From assembly GCF_000020365.1 (NCBI RefSeq), contig NC_012108.1:2046001-2110000 (forward strand): 64,000 nt of DNA, given 5' to 3'. Source of the DNA: Desulforapulum autotrophicum HRM2. GTDB lineage: Bacteria; Desulfobacterota; Desulfobacteria; Desulfobacterales; Desulfobacteraceae. The position numbers and the translations under genes were made by a program. The notes under the pieces were generated by a model, which had not been told where the DNA came from, made no database searches, and worked only from the letters and a program-made list of their open reading frames with translations. How positions within the stretch are numbered: the first letter of the stretch is position 1; the number at the start of each line of letters is the position of its first letter. Shown one piece after another: positions 17,928 through 27,208 of the stretch.

Positions 17928-18440
17928 TCGTATAACCCACATGTCCTGCGGACACAACGAAGATAGAAACTCGACAGCATAGGCGGGCGGGAACGGGTAT
18001 TGCCCGCAGCGGATTAAACGGCAGCGGTCAGCATGGACGCTGAAGGAGCTGCCGTTTCCCTCGGAGCAGCCCAGGACGGGCTGTGAGAATGAGTGGAGGG
18101 TACTACCCGTTTCCGTCTGCCGGCCCGAGAAGAGTTTCATATAAAACCGGCACGGCCGGAGCGAGGTATGGCTCCGGCCTCAACGAATGATGAAACGCCT
18201 CTGTTTGCAATTTTTTGGTGAGTGTTTCATATAACCCACATGTCCTGGCGGACACAACGAAGCATGAAACTCGACAGTATTAGGCCGGTGGGAACGGGTG
18301 TTGCACTGAACGGATTAAATGGCAACGGTGGACACGAGGTCCAAGGAGTTGCCATTTCCCTCGGAGCAGGCCATGGACGGCCTGCGAGAATGAGTGAAGG
18401 GCAACACCCGTTTCCGCCGGCCGGTCGAAGCGAGTTTCTT
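17923..18440 (+). repeat. Modular hairpin repeat, locus B (modules X-Z-W-V-X-Z)
   Basis: Two successive X-Z blocks separated by W-V. Both Z modules (17966-18138 and 18266-18438) are 173 bp, start with GAAACTCG and end with GAGTTTC, and fold into a multi-branched structure with outer arms starting GGGAACGGGT. The two Z copies differ in many places, yet the internal stems stay paired. The locus sits inside an otherwise collinear LPS operon, between lpxK and the acyltransferase gene, whose likely start codon is 24 bases after the last module. Confidence 0.92.
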
Positions 18441-18461
18441 ATAAAAAAAAATGGTGAGGGT

Positions 18462-19358
18462 GTGAATCTTTTAAATGCAGCAACGTACCATGGCATCTCT
18501 TTTTTTATTTTATGCATTGGGGTATTGCCCTTTTCTGTGACGGAATGGGCAGGCAATTCCCTGGCTTCCCTATGGTTTGCCATTGATAAAAAGCACAGGC
18601 AAATAACGTTGGATAATATCAGGCAGGCCTATGGCAATCAGTTGAGTGATCAACAGCATCGTGACCTTGCCCGGGCCGTTTTTAAAAATACGGTGGGTAT
18701 GTTTTTTGAGCATGCCAGATTCCGCCGGATTCATCCCTGGAACTATTCGAAATTTCTGTCAATAAGGGGACTTGTAAACCTGACCATTGCCCGTGCCAGG
18801 GGAAAGGGCGTGTTGTGTTTTTCAGCCCACCTGGGTAACTGGGAACTGGTTCCCACGATAGGCCATCTTGTAGATATTCCCATTTCCATTGTGTATCGAA
18901 AACTTAAATTTCCACCCCTTGACAGATATGTCAAGGAACGGAGAAGTGCCACGGGATGTCGGATGCTCACCATGCACCGGGCCCTTGATGAGGTTATGGC
19001 AAGCCTTACCCGGGGGGAGGTTGCAGGCATGATCATTGACCAGAACACAAGCAACAGAAGCCACGGTGCTTTTGTGAACTTTTTTGGCCGAAAAGCATGC
19101 GCAAATACAGGTCCTGCAATGCTTGCCCTGTCAACAGATGCCTCTGTTTTACCTATTTTCACCTTCCGGGAAAATGGAAAATTCATCATTGAAATTTTAC
19201 CTCACGTTCCGACGGTTCGAACTGGGGATTATCCCACGGACCTCAAGGAAAACACCCGGATTTACAATGCCATCATTGAAACCTATGTTAAAAAATATCC
19301 TGAGCAGTGGTTCTGGATTCATAACCGTTGGCGAACCAAGCCGGTGAATAAAGCATGA
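18462..19358 (+). CDS. Lipid A biosynthesis lauroyl/myristoyl-type acyltransferase
   Basis: A 298-residue member of the LpxL/HtrB/LpxM family, which adds secondary acyl chains to Kdo-lipid A. The catalytic HX4E motif is HLGNWE (H123, E128). The long open frame reaches back through repeat locus B, but family similarity begins only after it, so I take GTG 18462 (GTGAGG close upstream) as the start; there is no in-frame ATG nearby. The final codons overlap the next glycosyltransferase by 4 bases. lpxL and lpxM cannot be told apart from sequence alone. Confidence 0.85.
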   Translation: MNLLNAATYHGISFFILCIGVLPFSVTEWAGNSLASLWFAIDKKHRQITLDNIRQAYGNQLSDQQHRDLARAVFKNTVGMFFEHARFRRIHPWNYSKFLSIRGLVNLTIARARGKGVLCFSAHLGNWELVPTIGHLVDIPISIVYRKLKFPPLDRYVKERRSATGCRMLTMHRALDEVMASLTRGEVAGMIIDQNTSNRSHGAFVNFFGRKACANTGPAMLALSTDASVLPIFTFRENGKFIIEILPHVPTVRTGDYPTDLKENTRIYNAIIETYVKKYPEQWFWIHNRWRTKPVNKA

Positions 19359-20158
19359 TGATAGATAGCAGAACGGACGTGAAAAAAAAGACCCTTTCCG
19401 TCATTGTCATCACTAAAAATGAAGAAGATCGCCTGGATCAATGCCTCAGATCCATACAGGCCCTTGCCGATGAGATTATTATTTATGACAGCGGCAGCCA
19501 GGACAGCACCCTGGAAATTGCCGCTCAATATACCGATAAAATTTTTGAGACGGATTGGCCGGGGTATGGACCCCAGAAACAGAGGGCTCTTTCCAGTGCC
19601 AAAGGTGACTGGGTGTTGTCCATTGATGCCGATGAGGTGGTCTCAGACGAACTTGCACGGGAGATTGTCGGGGTGCTCAATCAAGATCCTGAAGAAGCAG
19701 CCTTTAGAATTCCCTGGGCTGTGATTAATTTTGGGAAACGGCTGGATTATGGCAACAGTGCCCGGAGTGTAAAACGCCTGTTTCGACGTAAGGGTGCCAG
19801 CTTTACCGAGGCCATTGTCCACGAGGCAGTGGTCCTTCCACCGGGGAGTCGTGTGGGGAAACTCAAGGGCCGGCTTATACACTATTCCATTCGGGATTTT
19901 GAGCATTATCTGATGAAGAACCGGACCTATTCATGGCTGGGGGCTCAAAAGCGTTTCACAGCCGGGAAAAAGGGTGGGGGGTTGCCTGGGGCCGTATTCC
20001 GGGCTTTTTGGGTCTTTTTTCGTTGTTACGTAATCCGCAGGGGTTTTCTGGACGGTCAGGTGGGCTTTCTGGTGGCGGCCATGTACAGCCAGGGGGCATT
20101 TAATAAATATGCAGGCTTGTGGACCTTGCAGCGCATGGAACGGATCAATTCCAAGTGA
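19355..20158 (+). CDS. Family 2 glycosyltransferase (WaaE/KdtX-like)
   Basis: A 267-residue GT-A enzyme of the WaaE/KdtX type that adds beta-1,4-glucose to the LPS inner core in enterobacteria. Features: N-terminal LSVIVITKNEEDRLDQCLRS, the metal-binding DADE at 91-94, and QKQRALSSAKGDWVLSI. The C-terminal part has a hydrophobic helix pair that may bind the membrane. Overlap of 4 bases with the acyltransferase and of 4 with the next gene shows tight coupling. The donor sugar is not certain. Confidence 0.82.
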   Translation: MMIDSRTDVKKKTLSVIVITKNEEDRLDQCLRSIQALADEIIIYDSGSQDSTLEIAAQYTDKIFETDWPGYGPQKQRALSSAKGDWVLSIDADEVVSDELAREIVGVLNQDPEEAAFRIPWAVINFGKRLDYGNSARSVKRLFRRKGASFTEAIVHEAVVLPPGSRVGKLKGRLIHYSIRDFEHYLMKNRTYSWLGAQKRFTAGKKGGGLPGAVFRAFWVFFRCYVIRRGFLDGQVGFLVAAMYSQGAFNKYAGLWTLQRMERINSK

Positions 20159-21204
20159 AAAAGTATCTTCTTTATGTTTCCAATCTATACGCCTTTGCCA
20201 TTGTCCGGCCTTTGCAGGCAGAAATCCTTAAACAAAAGGGGATTGTTGCATGGTTTCTGGCAGATAAGAAATTTGGTTCCTGGCTTAAAAAAGAAGAACA
20301 GCTGCTGGAAACAGTCGCCGCGGTCATGGCATTTGAGCCTGATGTGGTCTTTGTGGCAAGCAATGTGGTTCCTGACTTTTTTCCCGGCATCAAGGTGCAG
20401 CTTTTCCATGGATTTAACGCCCAGAAACGGGATGCATCCCAGGGCCATTTTAATATCAGAGGCTTTTTTGACCTCTATTGCACCCAGGGGCCTTCGACCA
20501 CAGTGCCGTTTAAGGCCTTGGAAAAAAAATATGGCCATTTTAAGGTTGTTGAGACCGGCTGGACCAAGGTGGATCCCTTGTTTGACGAAGGGGATGAATA
20601 TTTATCTTCGCGCCTGGCGCCGGACCCTCGACCGGTGGTGCTGTTTACCTCCACATTTACTCCGGCCCTGAGTGCGGCCCACAGGGTTTATGATACAATA
20701 GCCGCAATGATGCATCAAAAAAAATGGCGATGGATCATCACCTTGCATCCCAAGATGGACAGGGCCGTGACCTTGAAATTCAAACAGCTCTGTCACGCCT
20801 GTCAGTCCCAATTTTATGGGGGAGACAATGTTATTCCTCTGCTCAAGCAGGCGGATGTCATGCTGTCAGATACCTCTTCAATTATTTCTGAATTTATCCT
20901 CCAGAAGAAACCGGTGGTGACTTTTTGCAATCGTATGCCCGGGGATCATCTTATCAATGTCACCTTTGACGAGGATATTGAGCAGGCCATCGAACATGCC
21001 CTGACCCGGCCAGCCTCCCTGATGTCCGCAATTGATCGCTACATTGCCGACCTTCATCCCTATGATGATGGTCGTTCCAGCGCCAGGGTGCTTGCGGCTG
21101 TGGATGATTTTTTGAAAAATGAGAAGGGGAAACTGCGGCGTAAACCCCTTAATCTGGTCCGCCGCATTAAAATGAGATTAAAATATCGGTATTACCGTTA
21201 TTAG
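20155..21204 (+). CDS. CDP-glycerol glycerophosphotransferase family protein
   Basis: A 349-residue GT-B-like protein of the TagB/TagF/SpsB family, which transfers glycerol-phosphate or related units from CDP activated donors onto envelope glycans. Typical segments are LFHGFNAQKRD, ETGWTKVDPLF, and SDTSSIISEFILQKKPVV near the C-terminus. I choose GTG 20155, overlapping the previous stop, over the ATG 36 bases upstream inside the neighbouring gene. The product has a strongly basic C-terminus (MRLKYRYYRY). The acceptor is unknown. Confidence 0.75.
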   Translation: MKKYLLYVSNLYAFAIVRPLQAEILKQKGIVAWFLADKKFGSWLKKEEQLLETVAAVMAFEPDVVFVASNVVPDFFPGIKVQLFHGFNAQKRDASQGHFNIRGFFDLYCTQGPSTTVPFKALEKKYGHFKVVETGWTKVDPLFDEGDEYLSSRLAPDPRPVVLFTSTFTPALSAAHRVYDTIAAMMHQKKWRWIITLHPKMDRAVTLKFKQLCHACQSQFYGGDNVIPLLKQADVMLSDTSSIISEFILQKKPVVTFCNRMPGDHLINVTFDEDIEQAIEHALTRPASLMSAIDRYIADLHPYDDGRSSARVLAAVDDFLKNEKGKLRRKPLNLVRRIKMRLKYRYYRY

Positions 21205-21228
21205 TCATGGAACCCAGGCTGGCTTAAT

Positions 21229-22176
21229 CTATTTCTTTTTTGGATCTTTCATGCACCCGTTGCAAATGGAACCCTTGAGGTCTCCATCAATAAACTTTTG
21301 CCGGTAATCCATGTAATCGGGCCCGTTCCAGACTGTTTGCAGGGAATCCTTGGATAAATCCCCCAGTATCTTTGTCTGCTCCCAGTCTGAACAGCATTGG
21401 ACCATGCGGCCGTCGTAGAGCACATAAGCCTGTCGGAATAATCTGTCACACCAACGAAAGGCATTGAGCTTATTTGCTGATATTTTTCCGGTCTGGATTT
21501 GTTTATGGGTGCCCCTGTTTTCCATCTGGTTGACATTGATCTGAAGGCCCCGTTCCTTCCAGAAGGCCCTTATTTCATCCAGCCGGGGGTGGATTTCGTT
21601 CGTGTCAAGCATGACTACCCTGATCTGGGTTGCGTAATTGCCCTTTTCTTTTATTTTGACAGCGGCTTCCACATTTTTAATGACCTGATCAAAGTTGAGT
21701 TTCATGAGATGGGCGTAATTTGCAGGATCAATTCCCTGGACTGAAATGTGGAGTCTGTTAAGGCCTGCATCCATTAATCCCTCTGCCATGGCCTGGGTCA
21801 GCAGGGCACCGTTACTGTTTATTTTGGTGTATTGCCTGCGTTTTTTCTTTTTTGAGATGTAGTGAACACGTTGGGGCAGATCCTCATCCATCAGGGGCTC
21901 ATTCATCAGATAGGGAGAGATCCTTCGCACATTCATGGTGACACACTGGTCGATGATCCCCTTGAAAAGGTCTACATCCATTTTTTTGCCATAGGGGATC
22001 TCTAATTTTGTTTTTTTGTTGGGACAGAAAATGCAGTTCCCGTTGCATCCCGATATGGTTTGAATCTGAATTGCCCGGGGGGCCTTGGGTTGGGGGCGTT
22101 TTTTATCCACCACCAGGTATTTTAACCGGGTCAAAGGGTTGGGCGTGTGTTCTGGAATAAAGTATTGTCTTGGCAT
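21229..22176 (-). CDS. Radical SAM/SPASM domain protein
   Basis: A 315-residue enzyme. The radical SAM motif CNGNCIFC (C44, C48, C51) binds the 4Fe-4S cluster that cleaves S-adenosylmethionine. The C-terminal SPASM part has QCCSDWEQT and CNGCMKD, expected to hold auxiliary clusters. The start at 22176 lies one base after the upstream GT4 stop; a longer frame would overlap that gene. Substrate unknown. Proteins of this kind occur in surface polysaccharide clusters of sulfate reducers, but their chemistry is not established. Confidence 0.8.
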   Translation of the reverse strand: MPRQYFIPEHTPNPLTRLKYLVVDKKRPQPKAPRAIQIQTISGCNGNCIFCPNKKTKLEIPYGKKMDVDLFKGIIDQCVTMNVRRISPYLMNEPLMDEDLPQRVHYISKKKKRRQYTKINSNGALLTQAMAEGLMDAGLNRLHISVQGIDPANYAHLMKLNFDQVIKNVEAAVKIKEKGNYATQIRVVMLDTNEIHPRLDEIRAFWKERGLQINVNQMENRGTHKQIQTGKISANKLNAFRWCDRLFRQAYVLYDGRMVQCCSDWEQTKILGDLSKDSLQTVWNGPDYMDYRQKFIDGDLKGSICNGCMKDPKKK

Positions 22177-22177
22177 T

Positions 22178-23317
22178 TTATCGTTCCTGTATATTTGTCT
22201 GGATGCTTGCATATATTCTGGTGAGCTGATCTGCCTGGGCCTTTGCCGAGCAGTGGTCAACCACCCATTGACGGCCTTTTTGGGCCATTGTTCTCATCTT
22301 TTCGGGATTGTCCAGGGCCCAGAGCATGGCGTTTATCAGGGCCGATTGATCATCCACGGGAATGAGCAAACCTGTTTCTCCATGTTTAATGATCTCTTCG
22401 TTTCCGGCACATCGGGTGGAAATGGCAGGGATTTCCATGGCCAAGGATTCCCTGAGCACGCCGGACAACCCTTCCTGGGCGTTGGCCGCCATGACTGTTA
22501 CATCCATTACTGAGAGCCAAGGCCGGATGTCCTGTTGAAATCCTGCAAAGAAACATTTCTCATATATTCCCTTTGACTTGGCCAGGGGAATTATTTCACG
22601 GTGCAGGTTATCCCCAAGAAAGAGTCCGAACAGCCGTTTGTCCTGTTCCATGATCTTGGCCAGCGCATGGATGATCAGATCCAGCCGCTTGGCCTTTCGA
22701 AAAGAAGAGAGACTGCCGATGATCCTTGCCCCAGGGGGAATACCCATGCGCAAGAGAATGTTCGTGTCCGGTGGACGATGTGTGAAACGGTCCACCTCCA
22801 CGCTGCCGTAAACCGTGTGAATTATGGGCTCTTTTGCATGGCCCAGGGTGGTGATCAGGATCTTTTTTACTGCCTCGGCAACTACCACATGGGCTTTGAC
22901 GTTGGGAGCGGTCAAGGCTTTCAATAAATGGGGTTTTCCCGGGATGCTTATGGTACCCCGTTGAACAACCACCGGAGTGGAAAGATCTTTAAATTCAAGG
23001 GCTTTTGTAGCTGCAATCATGGCCTCGTTACGGTGGACATGGATTAGATCAAACTTTTCCTGTTCCAGGAACAGGCCCAGTCGTTGCACCCCGTTAAAGG
23101 ATCTATATCTGAGCCGCTTTACCCTGACACCGCTTTTTGCAAGTGGAATCCAGGAGTCGATATCCCTTTTTCTGAGCCATGGATTTTTCAGCAACCGGTC
23201 GGGAAAGACCACGCAGACCTCATTGCCCCGGAGGTGTTGTTCCCTGGCCATGCGGGACAATTGGACTGCCCCTCCCCGGATTAAACCCCAGTGGGAAGCC
23301 AAGTGTAGTATCTTCAT
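22178..23317 (-). CDS. Family 4 glycosyltransferase
   Basis: A 379-residue GT-B retaining glycosyltransferase. The N-terminal domain begins KILHLASHWGLIRGGAVQL; the C-terminal GT1-type domain has RIIGSLSSFRKAKRLD and the E-x7-E region EGLSGVLRESLAMEIPAI. The start at 23317 is preceded by GGGAGA; the frame is open further upstream without similarity. The radical SAM gene follows at once, so both form one transcript pointing toward the 20155 gene. Sugar donor and acceptor are unknown. Confidence 0.82.
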   Translation of the reverse strand: MKILHLASHWGLIRGGAVQLSRMAREQHLRGNEVCVVFPDRLLKNPWLRKRDIDSWIPLAKSGVRVKRLRYRSFNGVQRLGLFLEQEKFDLIHVHRNEAMIAATKALEFKDLSTPVVVQRGTISIPGKPHLLKALTAPNVKAHVVVAEAVKKILITTLGHAKEPIIHTVYGSVEVDRFTHRPPDTNILLRMGIPPGARIIGSLSSFRKAKRLDLIIHALAKIMEQDKRLFGLFLGDNLHREIIPLAKSKGIYEKCFFAGFQQDIRPWLSVMDVTVMAANAQEGLSGVLRESLAMEIPAISTRCAGNEEIIKHGETGLLIPVDDQSALINAMLWALDNPEKMRTMAQKGRQWVVDHCSAKAQADQLTRIYASIQTNIQER

Positions 23318-23694
23318 TTTTTCTCCCGGGAACAAAATCTTTGTTCTCAATTGTTCATTCATCAAGGGAGGCTATAACAGAGCGGTCAGATATTATCAAC
23401 CCATATGGATCAAAAAATCAGGGTCACCCCATGTGAATTCTCTTATCTGGGTTCGAAACGGTGGAGAGGACAGGTTCTCCAATCTCTGGCTTTAATTTGT
23501 TTGCCTGGCATGCAGGGGGTATGGTATACAGATCAGGTTCTATTTTAGGTTCGGTTACGGGGGCAGATGCCATTTCCCAGCCGTGCCAGTTATATTAAAC
23601 GTCTACCAGGGGTACCCCCTAGGTGGCGATTTAGATTTTCTTGTGGCCACGGGCAAAGACCTTACTCCGGCCATGGGGGTATTGGGAAATATAA
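23318..23694. other. Divergent intergenic region with a decayed W-module fragment
   Basis: This gap separates divergently transcribed genes and should hold both promoters; I could not pick convincing boxes. At 23576-23600 the sequence CCAGCCGTGCCAGTTATATTAAAC resembles the W module end seen at 35745-35768 (CCGGCCGTGCCGGTTATATAAAC) with a few changes, so it may be a degenerate trace of the modular repeat family on the minus strand. Confidence 0.4.
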
Positions 23695-24144
23695 ATGATT
23701 GAGCAGAGAAAAAAAATTATTGTCTATACCGTAGGTGTCTGGGATATGTTTCATATTGGTCATCTTAAACTCTTAAAGGCGGCCAAGGCCTTGGGTGATC
23801 TCCTCATTGTCGGTGTCAACACCGACGCGCTTGTCAAGGAGTACAAGGGACACTATCCCCTTTTGTGCTGGGAGGACAGGGCGGCAGTGGTGGAGGCCTG
23901 TCGGTTTGTGGATATGGTGATTCCCGCCGTTTCCCTTGAAAAGGATAAACTTCTTGAAGAGATTGATGCCGATATCCTGGTCCACGGTAATGATAAGAAA
24001 ATCCTGGGCCATGATTACATGATTCGAAACAATCGACGGGTGGTTTACCTTCCCTACACCGAGGGCAGGAGTTCCAGCACCCTGAGAAAGACCCTCAAGC
24101 GGTACTATGAGGAGCAGATACGGATGGAATCAGGCAGGGCATGA
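23695..24144 (+). CDS. Cytidylyltransferase-fold protein (TagD-like)
   Basis: A 149-residue nucleotidyltransferase with the GVWDMFHIGH signature (14-23, containing HxGH) and the C-terminal GRSSST motif corresponding to RTxGISTT. Glycerol-3-phosphate cytidylyltransferase (TagD) and ethanolamine-phosphate cytidylyltransferases share this form. Because it overlaps by 4 bases a CDP-glycerol-type transferase gene, the activated product is probably CDP-glycerol or a close relative; that is inference from context. Confidence 0.82.
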   Translation: MIEQRKKIIVYTVGVWDMFHIGHLKLLKAAKALGDLLIVGVNTDALVKEYKGHYPLLCWEDRAAVVEACRFVDMVIPAVSLEKDKLLEEIDADILVHGNDKKILGHDYMIRNNRRVVYLPYTEGRSSSTLRKTLKRYYEEQIRMESGRA

Positions 24145-25208
24145 AACTTCTATTCGATGTTCAGGAGCTTTACTATCTGGCACAGTATCTCCCAGTTTTC
24201 AAAGAGCTTGAGCGGCACAAGATCTGCTGTGAATTTGTTATTTATAAAAATCCCAAATTTGACCATCTTTTGGAAAAGGCCGTCAAGGACGATGACCTTC
24301 CTGTGCGATGGGTCAGTGACAGGCATGATGCGCTGGCATATTATCTGACCCAGAAGGCAGACTGGGTGGTTTTTGGGAATAGTTTTTTTGATGTTGATAC
24401 CCTGCACACGGTTTCAAAGAGTGCCCAGATGGGACACGCCATCGGCATAAAAAGCAGTTATTACACCAAATCCAAAACCCAGATGACAGTAAGATTCATG
24501 GAAGGTCCAAGGCGACTTGATATTATACGTAAAATGTATCCCCGGGGTAATTTCGTTCTCACCGGGTTTGCCAAACTTGACCCCCTCTACAACCGGACCA
24601 TTCCGCCCTTGGATCTTTTGTCCATGGGGCTTGACCCGACCCGGAAAACCATTCTTTATGCCCCCACATTTTATCCAAGTTCTATTGACTCTTTTCCTGA
24701 CGCCTGGCCCCGGGAGTTTGGCGGCTACAACCTGATTGTCAAACCCCACTATTTTTCCATGACAAAGGATAAATACCGGTCCCAGCGCAGGAAATTTGAA
24801 CAATGGGCCGGTTTCAAAAATGTTTATCTTGCCGGTATTGATGAGCATTCCCTTTTACCGTTCATGGTGTCAAGTGATCTGCTCATCAGTGAGGCGTCTT
24901 CATCTATTTTTGAATTTGCAGCCCTGGATAAGCCCATTGTGTGGTGTGATTTTCTTAACCTCAGATGGTCCTATCGAGGGCCGTTAAGATTTCGTTTTAC
25001 CCGCCGCATGGACCAGGATATCCTTAAATTTTCCGATATCGGTGCCCATGCCGCAAATTATAGCCAGTTAAAAACAGTGGTGGCTGATCAACTGAATCAC
25101 CCCGGCATGTTTGGAGAAAAACGTCGGAAATACAGCGAGTTGTTTGTGGGACCTTCGGACGGAGGGTCGGCCGTTAGGGTGGTTGCGTATCTTCTGGCCC
25201 ATGGTTGA
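24141..25208 (+). CDS. CDP-glycerol glycerophosphotransferase family protein
   Basis: A 355-residue protein of the same broad family as the 20155 gene. Visible pieces are LTGFAKLDPLYN, ILYAPTFYPSS, IVKPHYFS and the donor-site-like SEASSSIFEFAALDKPIVW. The ATG overlaps the TagD-like stop by 4 bases. It may use the CDP-linked product made by its neighbour. Acceptor unknown. Confidence 0.75.
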   Translation: MKLLFDVQELYYLAQYLPVFKELERHKICCEFVIYKNPKFDHLLEKAVKDDDLPVRWVSDRHDALAYYLTQKADWVVFGNSFFDVDTLHTVSKSAQMGHAIGIKSSYYTKSKTQMTVRFMEGPRRLDIIRKMYPRGNFVLTGFAKLDPLYNRTIPPLDLLSMGLDPTRKTILYAPTFYPSSIDSFPDAWPREFGGYNLIVKPHYFSMTKDKYRSQRRKFEQWAGFKNVYLAGIDEHSLLPFMVSSDLLISEASSSIFEFAALDKPIVWCDFLNLRWSYRGPLRFRFTRRMDQDILKFSDIGAHAANYSQLKTVVADQLNHPGMFGEKRRKYSELFVGPSDGGSAVRVVAYLLAHG

Positions 25209-25549
25209 TTTGTTGGGAAGGGATTTTACCATGCGGATTTGTCTTGCTGTTCTTTCAAGTAAAAAGACTAATTGTATGGTGGATTTTATTGTTTCTATGG
25301 CCCTTCATTTTATCTGCGGTCTTAATATGGCCGTTCTCAAGCTTAAATTAAATTTTATCAAACAGATGAACCAAAAGAATTAAAGCCGTAAATGCACAGA
25401 CTATACAAATATGGAAGACTGCTCTTTGCCTTCTTCCTTCCTAATTTTGAATCCTTTGCAGCCGTTTTTTTTGCATGCATCGCTGGGCTGACGTTCTTGC
25501 TCATGGGAATTGGAGTTTCGTTTATGGTACCCCCACAGGAGTTACGACC
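25209..25549 (+). other. Gap with two very short uncertain frames
   Basis: Between two transferase genes. A 50-residue frame from ATG 25231 and a 53-residue hydrophobic frame at 25392-25553 (which overlaps the next start as ATGA) are open but match nothing I know. They may be tiny membrane peptides or remnants of a gene lost where base composition shifts to AT-rich. I do not call either as a gene. Confidence 0.3.
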
Positions 25550-26707
25550 ATGAAGAAAAAAAGCGTGGGATTTTTATTTCTGGGGCCTATCTCACATATT
25601 TATCATTCAATATCCATTGCGTTTCATCTTTCCAACTACCCAGACTTTGACGTAACTCTTTTTGTTTCGTCTGAACTAAACCTGAAGCTTGTCAACACTA
25701 TTTCAAAATCATACAAATACCATCAATGTGAAATCGAATATCTTTACCCATCTATACTTCATAAGGCTCTAAGGTTATTTAAAAAAAGAGCGCATCCACG
25801 GGTTCGAAATGTCCTTCAAAATAACAAAAACAAGCTGATTAATTTTGATGCTTTGGTTTTAACGGATCGTCATTTTATTAATGGTGGCAGGAAAAAACCC
25901 TTTTACTTTCTAACCGGCCATGGTGCAGGTGATAGAGCCAGAGGGTTTACAGATACCATGAAAAAATTTGATTTTATTTTTGTATCTGGAAAGGAAAAAT
26001 GGCAACGAATGGCTAAACTTAACTATATCTCAGAAGAAAGAGGATGCATCATTGGATATCCAAAGTTTGAGATTGTATCATTAAAAAAAAAAAACGGCAC
26101 ACTATTCAAGAATAACAATCCTATTGTGTTATATAATCCTCACTTTAACAAAAATGAAACATCATGGTATCTTTGGGGTGAGCAAATATTAAATTTTTTT
26201 CTAAACAATAAAAATTACAATCTTATATTTGCTCCACATTTAATTTTGTTCAGTAAAGAAACAGAGCCTATTGATACTAAATATTATCATTCTAAAAATA
26301 TTCACATCGATATAAACAGTCACGCATTAGTAGATATGACCTATACGATAGCTGCGGATATCTATCTTGGTGATGTAAGCAGCCAGGTTTATGAGTTTGT
26401 TGGTTATAAAAAAAGGCCATGTATTTTCTTGAATCCACATCATGCTGAGTGGCAGGACAACAGTTCCTTCAGAATGTGGAAAATGGGTGATGTGATTGAT
26501 ACTATGGATAATTTCGAACAAGCTTTACTAAAATCCGAAACAACACATCCATTATTTTATCATATTCAAAAAGAACTGATTGAAAATACATTTTCAACCA
26601 CGGAACAATCCGCTGGGAAAAGAGGGGCAGATGCAATTGTTGCTTTTTTTGAAAAGAACAGAACTGATTGTCGCTCTGCATTGTGCGATAATTCCCTTGC
26701 CCGGTGA
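25550..26707 (+). CDS. CDP-glycerol glycerophosphotransferase-like protein
   Basis: A 385-residue GT-B-like protein. Recognisable segments are KPFYFLTGHGAGDRARGF, YPKFE, IVLYNPHFNKNE, LIFAPHL and DIYLGDVSSQVYEFVGYKKRP, the last being the family's C-terminal binding region. ATG 25550 has CAGGAG upstream. Codons are much more AT-rich than in neighbouring LPS genes, and the gene begins the AT-rich island that runs to about 30.1 kb, so acquisition by transfer is likely. Confidence 0.7.
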   Translation: MKKKSVGFLFLGPISHIYHSISIAFHLSNYPDFDVTLFVSSELNLKLVNTISKSYKYHQCEIEYLYPSILHKALRLFKKRAHPRVRNVLQNNKNKLINFDALVLTDRHFINGGRKKPFYFLTGHGAGDRARGFTDTMKKFDFIFVSGKEKWQRMAKLNYISEERGCIIGYPKFEIVSLKKKNGTLFKNNNPIVLYNPHFNKNETSWYLWGEQILNFFLNNKNYNLIFAPHLILFSKETEPIDTKYYHSKNIHIDINSHALVDMTYTIAADIYLGDVSSQVYEFVGYKKRPCIFLNPHHAEWQDNSSFRMWKMGDVIDTMDNFEQALLKSETTHPLFYHIQKELIENTFSTTEQSAGKRGADAIVAFFEKNRTDCRSALCDNSLAR

Positions 26708-26909
26708 CGACAATTAACGTGTCCGGTTGTTTATTACCAAATTCACTGGGCAGAAATATGGTGAAAATCAGTTGAGGTTGGTGGGATGATAAAAATAATT
26801 TTAAACCTGCTCCGGCAAAAGTTAACTCCTCCGACGTGGCTAATTGGTGGCCCATTCTCGGACCTGACTTCTACCTCCCCTGGCGTGTGTGGTAAATCAA
26901 AAACTGTTG

Positions 26910-27074
26910 TAAGGGGCTCAGATGTAAATAATTCCACAAATATGGTGTAGGATTTCAGCTCGTATTCAAGGCGTATCAGAGGGAGCATATTGAAATATGT
27001 GCCCTTTGATGCAACGCAGAAGACGAGCTGAAAGACAAGCAAGATTGAGGAATTATTTGTTTCTGAGTCCCTAA
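26910..27074. repeat. Long imperfect inverted repeat, family 2, copy 1
   Basis: About 165 bp folding back on itself around the centre near 26992. The centre (GGGAGCATATTGAAATATGTGCCC region, split here by position 26981-27003) and the flanks TCGTATTCAAGGCG and AGAAGACG are shared with the copy at 59.2 kb. The outer arms (26912-26945 and 27040-27073, for example AAATAATTCC/GGAATTATTT and CTCAG/CTGAG) pair with each other but are unrelated to the outer arms of the other copy. It lies in a 500-base gap without genes. Confidence 0.85.
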
Positions 27075-27208
27075 GATCTGGATTAGATTTTTTCGAGAAA
27101 ATCATCCGAATTTAACGCTTAACTCTATCAAAAAATTATCTTGATATTGGGGACCACTATATAGCCCCATATCATAATTAAAAATAAGAAAGAATTAACT
27201 TACAACCA

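Noticed and set aside
17923-18440. Integron attC sites or a CRISPR array as explanation of the modular repeats
   Set aside because: The GTTTC/GAAAC junctions do not fit the attC core sites GTTRRRY/RYYYAAC, and there are no uniform direct repeats with unique spacers or cas/integron genes nearby.
18222-18461. N-terminal extension of the acyltransferase through repeat locus B
   Set aside because: The frame is open by chance in the modules; family similarity begins after the repeat and the same repeat elsewhere is non-coding.
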